Notes under the pieces: model-generated
What the model was told of the DNA's origin: nothing
The model's input: the letters and a program-made list of their open reading frames with translations, nothing else
Database searches by the model: none
From: Candidatus Woesearchaeota archaeon
Lineage (GTDB): Archaea; Nanobdellota; Nanobdellia; Woesearchaeales; JACPIF01
Reading direction: 5' to 3'
Length of the DNA: 43,173 bases
Assembly: GCA_016188215.1 (NCBI GenBank)
Contig: JACPIF010000010.1
Coordinates: forward strand, 1 to 43,173
Translations under genes and position numbers: made by a program
In this document: one piece after another, positions 10,540 through 17,996 of the stretch
Position numbering within the stretch: the first letter of the stretch is position 1
How the letters are laid out: every line of letters begins with the position of its first letter

Positions 10540-12024
10540 CTACCGTATTGTTACCCTACCGAGAGTCTGATAAGGATAAATATTTTTGAGTCCCCATAGA
10601 ATATACCTTATCATATGCATCACGTTATTATCAAGTACCTGGGCATCCCTACCTGTAATCTCATCAGGCACTTTTCTATGATGTTCAATAGGATTAAAAA
10701 GATAGAGGTCATAGGGATACTTAAGAAAGTCCGCAAGCTGCCTATCTGCTTCTTCAAGAGAAAGCCCTCTACCCTCCCGTGTTTCAGCTGCTCGGACTAA
10801 TTGCTCTGCTGCTGCAACCATGAGCACTGATTTGATGGGAATTCCTTTTGATTCATAGTACCCCTTAAATATTTCCAATGATTTTGGGTTTCCTATTGTT
10901 AGGATACCATCATGTCCCTCCTTTATCCTCCGCTCAACAAGGCCGGATTCTATTCCAACGCGATAAACCCTTCGTTCAGTCCTGTGCGTGAAATATGGAC
11001 CCATCCTTCCCTCTGCAATGATCTGATCAAACTTTGCCTCGTCAACAAAAAGATGATCATCACCCTGTATTTCAAAGGGACCCGGCTCTCTAGTTGTGTA
11101 TCTTATTATTTTGTCAACTGTTGGAATTGAGAGCTTAATTCTATCTATCAATGTCGTTTTTCCTGTTCCCTGTGCACCAGCCATAAAGATCAAATTAGCA
11201 TTCCCTTTTTCTAGAATATACCTGATGGCCTGGATCCTAGTCTCATATTGACGCTTAATGCCATCAAAAAGATCCTCTGATGAAGTTATCAAATGCACTT
11301 TTTGCCCATATTCACCAGCTGCCAAAGCTGGATCCCAGGTACTGTCCGCAAAGACTGCGATCTTGAGCAGAGGGTAGAGTCTTTTTAGTTCATCAATATA
11401 AGGCATAACATCTTCCGGGTTCTCGCCTGGTTTTTGTGGAAGCCTGGATTCAAGGACCAAGACCCCTATTTGCCTAGTCCTTAGCAACCGCCTCACACCT
11501 TCAAATGTATCAGCAACAGATAGCTCTGTTGGCGACACTTGATCTGCAGTTAACCCCATTCTCTGTTGGTAGACTTCAGACATTTGACCTTGAATTTGAA
11601 ACATAGTCCTGTTGCCCACATTTGCCGCGAAAAGAATACTGGGAACCTCGCCAACTTTAAGCCTGCTCTTTGCTTCAAAAAGACGGGTGACCAGCTCGTC
11701 AAGATCCGTGCCGTTGCTAAAAGAATCAATGCGGCATTTCCTCATAGCCTGCACGGCATCAGGGACTGAATCAGTCACCAGCACTACCTTAGTTTGGGAG
11801 AGGTTTGCCTCTATTCTGGCATTCTCAATGTGCTTGACATCATCGGTAATGATTACTGGATTGATATCTGTCTGACCAAGTTTGTCTGCAATATGTTCTC
11901 CAGAATCTTCAAGGACGAAATAATTCTTTGGATTGAGGTGCCGCTCAACTGCGCTCCTAAATGAAGGCCTGCCGGCTAGTATAACTGCATTTTCAAGATC
12001 TCTTTGCCTCGTTCGTTCTTCCAT
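10540..12024 (-). CDS. Receiver-like domains fused to guanylate-kinase-like P-loop domain
   Basis: 494 residues in three parts. Residues about 14-115 and 130-265 look like two alpha/beta receiver-type domains (strand-ending motifs VIITDD, KVVLVTD, IGVLVLESR, KIAVFAD), without a clean phospho-acceptor Asp triad. The C-terminal part has Walker A GAQGTGKTT (283-291), then the GMP-binding-like RYTTREPG (308-315) and GDDHLF, in the order found in guanylate kinase. The usual YGT site reads YRV, so kinase activity is doubtful. The ATG at 12024 is chosen because an upstream box A (TTTAAATA) falls inside the longer frame; a weak AAGGT lies before this ATG. Its location between AbrB-PhoU regulators suggests nucleotide sensing or signalling (inference). 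Confidence 0.65.
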   Translation of the reverse strand: MEERTRQRDLENAVILAGRPSFRSAVERHLNPKNYFVLEDSGEHIADKLGQTDINPVIITDDVKHIENARIEANLSQTKVVLVTDSVPDAVQAMRKCRIDSFSNGTDLDELVTRLFEAKSRLKVGEVPSILFAANVGNRTMFQIQGQMSEVYQQRMGLTADQVSPTELSVADTFEGVRRLLRTRQIGVLVLESRLPQKPGENPEDVMPYIDELKRLYPLLKIAVFADSTWDPALAAGEYGQKVHLITSSEDLFDGIKRQYETRIQAIRYILEKGNANLIFMAGAQGTGKTTLIDRIKLSIPTVDKIIRYTTREPGPFEIQGDDHLFVDEAKFDQIIAEGRMGPYFTHRTERRVYRVGIESGLVERRIKEGHDGILTIGNPKSLEIFKGYYESKGIPIKSVLMVAAAEQLVRAAETREGRGLSLEEADRQLADFLKYPYDLYLFNPIEHHRKVPDEITGRDAQVLDNNVMHMIRYILWGLKNIYPYQTLGRVTIR

Positions 12025-12227
12025 GTGTAATGACCTTAGATATAGCTTAGACGAAAGAACAACGTTATTTAAATATAGCGACGAATAGCGATAAGCTGGA
12101 GCATTACACCCTTGTAATATGATTATTCCCATAAAATAGCTACACTACAGAAATATATGCCCCCAATTTGTAATTATCCCATATATGTTCTAAAAGATTT
12201 ATAACGTATAGTCTTTTACGATTGTCA

Positions 12228-12674
12228 ATGGCAGAACGATACGTGCACCAGCTATCATGGCAGGAAGCCCATGCTTTTAAGGAACCAACAGTTTTAGAGG
12301 GGCGGATTAAGTACTTTAGGGCATTGCCCCCTCAACAATCCTTGGAAATCGTACAGGAGGCAATACTGCACGGAACTGATGTGCTGGTTATCCTATTTAT
12401 GCTCTACAATAGGCGATACCCTCCAAGGCTCATTGCGCGGGCTGTAGGCCATGTTATGGCTGGTCACTACCGCTCGCATGAGATTCGCGATAAAAATTCT
12501 GTTTGGAGGGAAGAAACTTGGCTGCTTCCCTTTTCAGGACAACAATCATTATCTGCTGAAGCCTACCATGAATTTGTTTCTCTATTGACGCCACTTATCA
12601 AAAAGGAGTATCCGAATGTTGAGGACATTGTTATTGATTTTCCGCCTCAAGCCAACACAAAAAACGGCTCATAA
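12228..12674 (+). CDS. Hypothetical protein, 148 aa
   Basis: A soluble protein that I do not recognise. It contains a helical block (SLEIVQEAILHGTDVLVILFMLYNRRYPP), a His-rich middle (VGHVMAGHYRSHEI) and an acidic C-terminal half. A box A (TTTATAA, near 12199-12205) is centred about 26 bases before the ATG at 12228, implying a leaderless start; a TTG two codons earlier is possible. It is transcribed divergently from the receiver/guanylate-kinase-like gene and ends at a bidirectional terminator. Confidence 0.6.
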   Translation: MAERYVHQLSWQEAHAFKEPTVLEGRIKYFRALPPQQSLEIVQEAILHGTDVLVILFMLYNRRYPPRLIARAVGHVMAGHYRSHEIRDKNSVWREETWLLPFSGQQSLSAEAYHEFVSLLTPLIKKEYPNVEDIVIDFPPQANTKNGS

Positions 12675-12696
12675 CGCGAAAGCCTGAAGAAACCAG

Positions 12697-12718
12697 TCCA
12701 AAAAAGAATATTTTTGGA
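12697..12718. terminator. Bidirectional hairpin terminator
   Basis: A perfect 8-bp inverted repeat, TCCAAAAA and TTTTTGGA around a 6-base loop, lies between two convergent genes. It ends in A/T tracts on both strands, so it can serve both transcripts. Confidence 0.6.
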
Positions 12719-12723
12719 GTTGC

Positions 12724-13539
12724 TTAAGAATCTAGGGCATTAACACCTTCTTCAGCCTTTAGAAAATTATTGAGCATATATCCAATCCAGATATCACGGG
12801 GATGGACCATAAGAGTCCTTCCATCCAGGACAGGGCTTGGCTGTGCAATCTTCAAGATCTGATTAAGCTTCATAAGGGCGTATCCGTCACCCTCTTCGCT
12901 TATCAAAGGGTCATACTGCAGTTGTGTGTAACGCGCTGCAACAACAAAACACTCATTAAGCCACTGCTTTCCGACCACTTTCTTCCGTCCGCTTAATTCG
13001 TGATCCTCTTGAAGGGCTTTCTCCTTGGGTGCATACGGATTCAAATATATCTCAAAGCCCTCAGTATCGCCCTGCAATCCTGCAGCCATAAGCTTTTCCA
13101 GATCCTTCCTGCTTTCGCCGCTTGGCAATGCACTTTCGGTCAATACTGAGGTGATGACTCCCAGCGGCCTGTACGCCCTTCCTGGCTCATACGGGACAAA
13201 ACCTCCGCGCAGTAACCCCCCTCTGTTGAGTTCTTCTCTTCCTTCCCTGTCCATTGCCTGCAAAGGAGTTTCGCCACTGCTTAATTTCACACCGCCTCCA
13301 AAAAAGGTGGCTACTTCGCCCCACCTGCTGATGCTGCTTCTTAACTGAATAAGGCAACGAAAATCGTTAATTGAATATGCTGCCATTGAAACAATAGTTC
13401 GCAGTGGCAAAGAAAACGTTTTATCCAAGTTTGGATTCTCAGATTTGAGACCTCCTTCCAGAATATAAGGGGAATCAATCCTTATAATACGCTCGTCAAG
13501 GACAAAAGGATATTTTGCCTGCTCCATAATCTGCTCCAT
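12724..13539 (-). CDS. Nudix hydrolase-like protein
   Basis: 271 residues. Near residue 90-120 a Nudix box is visible: GGGVKLSSGETPLQAM followed by DREGREEL. It keeps the REx2EE helix that binds the metal. The spacing from the box glycine to the first Glu is one residue longer than the consensus Gx5Ex7REUxEE. The flanking regions are longer than in simple Nudix enzymes, so substrate cannot be guessed. A box A (TTTATAAA) starts about 30 bases before the ATG, so a leaderless start at 13539 fits. It lies within the AbrB-PhoU island, among P-loop proteins that may also handle nucleotides. Confidence 0.75.
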   Translation of the reverse strand: MEQIMEQAKYPFVLDERIIRIDSPYILEGGLKSENPNLDKTFSLPLRTIVSMAAYSINDFRCLIQLRSSISRWGEVATFFGGGVKLSSGETPLQAMDREGREELNRGGLLRGGFVPYEPGRAYRPLGVITSVLTESALPSGESRKDLEKLMAAGLQGDTEGFEIYLNPYAPKEKALQEDHELSGRKKVVGKQWLNECFVVAARYTQLQYDPLISEEGDGYALMKLNQILKIAQPSPVLDGRTLMVHPRDIWIGYMLNNFLKAEEGVNALDS

Positions 13540-13648
13540 TATTTTCTTAAAAGAAACTTATTTTATAAAAGTTTACTCCAATGTATATACTCTTGTATAC
13601 TTAATATGCTCTCCATTTTCCACCTCAGAAAAGAGAAAAAATGAAGCC

Positions 13649-13801
13649 CTATATAGCCTCATCCCATCCCATCATTATCGCCTCTTCCCAATCCGCTATC
13701 TCGTCGTTTTCCAATGCCTCCTCCCTATTCCCCTTGTTATAGATGCTCATGTCATCGTCCCTGTCAAACTCCTCGTCTTCTTCCCAATAGTTCAAATCCA
13801 T
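13649..13801 (-). CDS. Small acidic Trp-rich peptide 1, 50 aa
   Basis: A short gene read directly from the minus strand. It begins MDLNYWEEDEEF and ends DWEEAIMMGWDEAI, with about 40 percent Asp plus Glu and three Trp. A strong ribosome-binding leader, GGGGGTGGTTTTAG, lies immediately before the ATG, and a TTAAATAAA box A lies further upstream, which together argue for real translation. It shares its C-terminal pattern and leader with the 42-residue gene at 15042-15170. Both are minus-strand and flank the AbrB-PhoU gene at 14050. A role as an acidic partner or DNA mimic for a DNA-binding AbrB protein is only a guess. Confidence 0.6.
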   Translation of the reverse strand: MDLNYWEEDEEFDRDDDMSIYNKGNREEALENDEIADWEEAIMMGWDEAI

Positions 13802-14049
13802 CTAAAACCACCCCCAAAGGTTTATTTAATCTATAATTTCATAGACTATATTGGGTTCCAAGTCACTGCCTCGCTTTGAGGAAGATAGCAACACCTGAAA
13901 CCCTCTTTTCCAGACACACACCCCAAAAAGAATTAAACTAGAGCTTCCCGCATAGTATTTGTATTTAATCCATATATGATAGATATGCATAAGCTTTTCT
14001 TCTAAAAATATGCATATAAACTTTATTAACTGATATGCTCTTTTAGCGT

Positions 14050-15033
14050 ATGGTGATTCTTATTAAACGCAAAGTCGTGCAGCATGGTCCATCAACGCTT
14101 ATCATATCCTTGCCTTTTAAATGGATAAGGCGGCACAATATACGCAAAGGGGATGAGCTGCAGGTGGACGAGCTTGAAGACAAGATTATGATTGCAGCAA
14201 AGAATGCTGACGTGCAAGAGAAGATAACGCTGGATATCATGCCATTTGGCAAAATGGTTACCCAAATTATCCGAGCCCTTTATAAAAGGGGCGTGGATGA
14301 AATCAAGCTGCTTTATGATTACCCCGACATGTTTGATACTATTGAGAAGTCCCTGGGAAATGAATCTGTCAGCTTTGAGGTGCTGGAAACAGGCAACAAT
14401 TTCTGCATCATCAAGAATGTATCTGAAGGGAGCAGGGAGTTTGAGCATGTGTTAAGGCAGACCTTCATCCTGCTGCTCTCCATGTCCGAGGAAGGATGCG
14501 AGGCGCTGAAGCAGGGCAACCTGAGCCAGCTCAATAACCTAAAATCCCTTGAGGAGGTTAACAACAGGTTCACTGCCTTCTGCAGGAGATATCTTAATAC
14601 TAAAGGACCTGATCGCTTTGATAAGGTAGGGCCTATTTATTACATTGTTGAGCATCTTGAAAGGATAGCAGATGTCTATAAGTACCTTTACTCCTATCTT
14701 GGCTCGCTCCATGAGCCAAAAATTGAATTTAAAAAAGAGCTGCTTGCCAAATTCAGCGAGATGAATGCCATGTTCCGCAAGTTCTACAACCAGTTCTACA
14801 AGTTCAACCCGCGCGGCATATCAGAGATAAAGGAAGACAGGGACAGGATCATAAAAGACCTGCTCGCCTTGGTGCCTTCCCTCAAGAAGCCGCATGATAT
14901 CATGCTCTTCCATCATCTGTTGATGCTTACCAATGATATCTTCTCGCTCCTTGACCCATATCTTCTGCTCTCTATAAAGGAGTACGGCCAGAAAACCCAG
15001 AACATAAAGCCATTAATATCTAAAGAAATATAA
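14050..15033 (+). CDS. AbrB-PhoU family regulator, paralogue 2
   Basis: 327 residues with an N-terminal AbrB DNA-binding domain (KRKVVQHGPSTLIISLP) and PhoU-like helices (FEHVLRQTFILLLSMSEEG, YYIVEHLERIADVYKYL). It is the most divergent of the three copies in the PhoU part. The ATG at 14050 matches the paralogue starts. CTTTATTAAC lies about 25 bases upstream as box A. The upstream region contains two TATGCAT motifs that could be operators. It is bracketed by two minus-strand acidic peptide genes. Confidence 0.82.
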   Translation: MVILIKRKVVQHGPSTLIISLPFKWIRRHNIRKGDELQVDELEDKIMIAAKNADVQEKITLDIMPFGKMVTQIIRALYKRGVDEIKLLYDYPDMFDTIEKSLGNESVSFEVLETGNNFCIIKNVSEGSREFEHVLRQTFILLLSMSEEGCEALKQGNLSQLNNLKSLEEVNNRFTAFCRRYLNTKGPDRFDKVGPIYYIVEHLERIADVYKYLYSYLGSLHEPKIEFKKELLAKFSEMNAMFRKFYNQFYKFNPRGISEIKEDRDRIIKDLLALVPSLKKPHDIMLFHHLLMLTNDIFSLLDPYLLLSIKEYGQKTQNIKPLISKEI

Positions 15034-15041
15034 AAGAAAGA

Positions 15042-15170
15042 CTAAAAGGCCTGGTCCCATTCTTCAATCCAGTCGTCCTCCTCGTCAAGCCATTGCCCCG
15101 AGCTGTGCATCCCTTCCTCACCCTGATACTCCTCAATGAGGGCCTGAATCCTTGACTTCGTATTGCTCAT
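15042..15170 (-). CDS. Small acidic Trp-rich peptide 2, 42 aa
   Basis: A second tiny minus-strand gene. It begins MSNTKSRIQALIEEY and ends DEEDDWIEEWDQAF. Its C-terminus matches peptide 1 (13649-13801) in the pattern DW-x-E ... W-D-x-A followed by a hydrophobic residue and stop. Its leader GGGGTGGTGGCAG before ATG is nearly identical to that of peptide 1 (shared GGGGTGGTnnnAGATG). It ends 8 bases after the convergent AbrB-PhoU paralogue 2. Conservation of both leader and C-terminus between two otherwise different peptides is the main support for coding. Confidence 0.6.
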   Translation of the reverse strand: MSNTKSRIQALIEEYQGEEGMHSSGQWLDEEDDWIEEWDQAF

Positions 15171-15229
15171 CTGCCACCACCCCGTTGATACTTGGTGACA
15201 CCTTTTACGCTAGCTTAGTTCTTGCTTCT

Positions 15230-15455
15230 TATATAATCTCTGCTTATATTTTATATTGTATTTAAAAGATATAGGGCAGCATTATTCTTTAAGTTATCTA
15301 TAGCATATGGCGTATGAATTAATAAATCTTAAAGAACCAAACGGGCTTTCAGTATAGCTTATAGTATACTTAAAGTTATATAACCTCTTATATAAACCTT
15401 AAAATAAAGAAAAATTTAAATAAAAGGCGATATTTATATAAAGAACGGGGGAAGC
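15230..15455 (+). promoter_or_regulatory. AT-rich regulatory region of AbrB-PhoU paralogue 3
   Basis: A very AT-rich stretch with several possible box A sequences (TTTAAATAA near 15415-15423, TATTTATATAAAG near 15430-15442) and a partly palindromic AGTATA...TAGTATACT near 15352-15371. The gene that follows has a GGGGGAAG ribosome-binding site, so its mRNA has a short leader. The abundance of repeated TATA-like motifs fits binding by several copies of a regulator, possibly the AbrB proteins encoded alongside (inference). Confidence 0.4.
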
Positions 15456-16400
15456 ATGAAACGCAAAATCATACAGATCGCTGACTCAACCCAGCTTGTA
15501 TCGCTGCCCAGGAAATGGAGCATAAAGTATAACCTGAAGAAAGGGGACGAGGTAGAGGTTGAAGAGCAGGGGAACAAGATACTTGTCAGCACGGAGAAGG
15601 GTGTTGAACTAAAAAGCATAGAAATTGATGTTACTGGGCTAGACAGAACCACCATTCTTTATTATCTGCAATCTCTCTATAGAGCTGGATATGATGAAAT
15701 CAGGGTAGTCTTTAATAACCCTATCACAATGCATTTCAGGGCAAATAAAACAATGAATGTCATAACTGTTATTCATACCGAGGTTAACAGGCTAATAGGG
15801 TACGAGATAATACAGCAAAAAGAGAACTTTTGTGTCATAAAAGATCTTTCTACCAGCTCAATTAAAGAGTTCGACAATGTCTTCAGGAGAATCTTTTTAC
15901 TGATTAAGGATGCAAGTTCAGACTTATTAAAAGGGGCTGCTAATATGAATGTAAGGCTTATAGAGACTCTTGAGGAGAAGCATGACTCAATTACAAAGTT
16001 CATTAGCTACTGTGCCAGATTGCTGAATAAATATGGGTATACTGACCATAGAAAAACCACAGTTCTTTACCATGTTCTCATAAGCTTAGACCGTCTAACA
16101 GACGTAATAAAAAATGCAGGCAGGGATTTATTGAAATTCAAGCAGAAAAAATTAGATAATAAGACTATCCATTTACTATCATTAATTGATTCAACAATCA
16201 ATATTTACTCAGAATACTTTTTTAATTTTGACTTAAAAAAAGCCGTTGAAATCTATAAAAACAGAAATGAAGTGCTTAATTTGCTCTATCAATATAAAAA
16301 TAAGCTGTCCTCTGATGAATTGATTTTAATGGGCAAAATGAGTCATTCTGTAGAATTATTAGCTGATGTTGAGGTAGCAAGGATGGGGATTGAATATTAA
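15456..16400 (+). CDS. AbrB-PhoU family regulator, paralogue 3
   Basis: 314 residues, closest to paralogue 1: both contain YEIIQ, a KDxxxTSxKxFDxxxRRIFL stretch and the block ETxExKHDxITKFxSYC. The AbrB domain (MKRKIIQIADSTQLVSLPRKW) has lost the HGPST motif of the other two, so its DNA specificity may differ. A GGGGGAAG ribosome-binding site sits directly before the ATG. Its stop codon overlaps the end of the convergent P-loop gene by 4 bases. Confidence 0.82.
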   Translation: MKRKIIQIADSTQLVSLPRKWSIKYNLKKGDEVEVEEQGNKILVSTEKGVELKSIEIDVTGLDRTTILYYLQSLYRAGYDEIRVVFNNPITMHFRANKTMNVITVIHTEVNRLIGYEIIQQKENFCVIKDLSTSSIKEFDNVFRRIFLLIKDASSDLLKGAANMNVRLIETLEEKHDSITKFISYCARLLNKYGYTDHRKTTVLYHVLISLDRLTDVIKNAGRDLLKFKQKKLDNKTIHLLSLIDSTINIYSEYFFNFDLKKAVEIYKNRNEVLNLLYQYKNKLSSDELILMGKMSHSVELLADVEVARMGIEY

Positions 16401-17785
16401 TAAGGCCGGATTTGCTCCCCGCCCACTGATAACCCGAATCTTTGCAGATCAGCCATTGAGTATCCAGTAACAGCAATACGACTCGATTGCTTTCCCCTCT
16501 GATATAAGAATCCGATAGTAAGTGAAACATGTGTATTATTTACCATAGGATCCCCCATGGAATATACTAAACCATCTTTTACATGACGCTGCTGCCCACC
16601 ATTTCCAACATGGAATAACCCGAAATCAGAGCGCGTTAGATATGATTGGCCTCTAACAGCCCTTCTTTCTGTTGGTTCCCCTAACTTCATTTTAATTAAA
16701 TCCAATAATACATCCTCTGGACTAAATTGTAGTTCTGCACCATCTGGGACAAGACCCTTAAATAATATAGTGTGTCTGCCATTTGCATCTTCTGCCTTGA
16801 CATATTTTACAATCTCAACTTCTTTTAATCTTTGTAAAGCCTCCTGCGGAATATGACGTTGTTTCCGATATTCTTCTATTAAACCTGCGAACTGAAGTTT
16901 TATTGGACTATCAATTAGTCTGCTATCTAAATTCGCTAAACTATAACCAGTTAATTTTTGGACTTGCTCTTCAATAAATGCTTGATGTGCTCTTCCATAA
17001 CTAACCCCCTGTTTGAAATATTTATCCACCTGCTCAATTAATGAAACAACTCTTTCTGCTGTAGCTCTAATTTCTTTTATTCTTTTTTCATGAGCAGCAG
17101 GATCTAAAGGAATATTTCTATCAATAGATGGTGTAAATATTGGTATAAGATAGTCTGCAGAGTGATCTCTAAACAGTCCGAATTCTCCTTCAAAAGCCTG
17201 CAATCTTTTTATTCTTTGTTCTTCAGGTATTTTTGCCCTTATTAGTCTATCTTCAATAGTTTTAGTTGTAGTATAAAATAAGAATGTTATTGCATCTCTA
17301 AAGTGGTTCCTAAAGGCCATAGCTCCATTATGAGAATCTGAAATGTATACAATACGTTTATCTACTCTTTCTGCATCGTCTCGCCCAACTAAATTAATCG
17401 TATCAACGCCGTTATCATATTCAAAAGCAATTTTACCGCTTTTTCTTAATTGCTCTAGTTCCCTTTCAGTACGAACAATTAAACTATCTTTTTTTTGGTT
17501 GTCATCGGGCCATGGTCCGCCTAAATGCCTATACTTATGTTTTCCGCCTCGTTCAAAAACAGTCGGGTATCTCTCTTCAAGAGCATCAAGAGTGCTGCTT
17601 TTGCCTACTCGATGAGGCCCAGCTATTAAGAGTTTAGGGTATTCTACCTGTGTTCCATTTTGTTCCATAGCAGCTGAATTTTGTTGTGCATGATCTCCTG
17701 GGATAACCTCAGCTCTTAAAGCTGCTCCAAGTGCAGCAATAGTCGCTTCGATTCCCAGATCCTTTCTGATACCTTTCCAATTCAT
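16397..17785 (-). CDS. P-loop nucleotide kinase-like protein with C-terminal extension
   Basis: 462 residues. Walker A is GPHRVGKSS at 56-64, and the following region (FLFYTTTKTIEDRLIRA) resembles the lid of guanylate-kinase-like folds. Residues about 250-460 form a separate region of unknown type, ending in a small beta-rich domain. A long unstructured N-terminus precedes the P-loop, and an internal Met at residue 40 is an alternative start. Together with the 10540-12024 protein it is the second large P-loop protein associated with AbrB-PhoU genes here. It is AT-rich compared with the purine genes next to it. Confidence 0.55.
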   Translation of the reverse strand: MNWKGIRKDLGIEATIAALGAALRAEVIPGDHAQQNSAAMEQNGTQVEYPKLLIAGPHRVGKSSTLDALEERYPTVFERGGKHKYRHLGGPWPDDNQKKDSLIVRTERELEQLRKSGKIAFEYDNGVDTINLVGRDDAERVDKRIVYISDSHNGAMAFRNHFRDAITFLFYTTTKTIEDRLIRAKIPEEQRIKRLQAFEGEFGLFRDHSADYLIPIFTPSIDRNIPLDPAAHEKRIKEIRATAERVVSLIEQVDKYFKQGVSYGRAHQAFIEEQVQKLTGYSLANLDSRLIDSPIKLQFAGLIEEYRKQRHIPQEALQRLKEVEIVKYVKAEDANGRHTILFKGLVPDGAELQFSPEDVLLDLIKMKLGEPTERRAVRGQSYLTRSDFGLFHVGNGGQQRHVKDGLVYSMGDPMVNNTHVSLTIGFLYQRGKQSSRIAVTGYSMADLQRFGLSVGGEQIRPY

Positions 17786-17996
17786 GTTGCATATAAGTAC
17801 TTTCTAATTTCATTGTTAGTCTACTAAACACTATCTCAACCAGGAGTAGAACTAAAATAGGTCTGAACTCCCGTAGCCTCTGGAATCCTCCTCTTTTTAT
17901 AAATATATCGTTATTTCTAGAGCAAATAAACTATTATCCTATAGGGGTATAGTCTGCTTTGAGATTTATATACTTGATTGTGGTGGAGTATAGTGG

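Noticed and set aside
12724-13539. CRISPR, integrase or transposase remnants in the AbrB-PhoU island
   Set aside because: I found no direct-repeat arrays, terminal inverted repeats or recombinase motifs that would mark a mobile element.
17786-17996. Possible small gene or hairpin RNA in the gap before purA
   Set aside because: An imperfect GGAGT/ACTCC inverted repeat exists near 17840-17872, but no second copy, compensatory evidence or coding frame supports a call.
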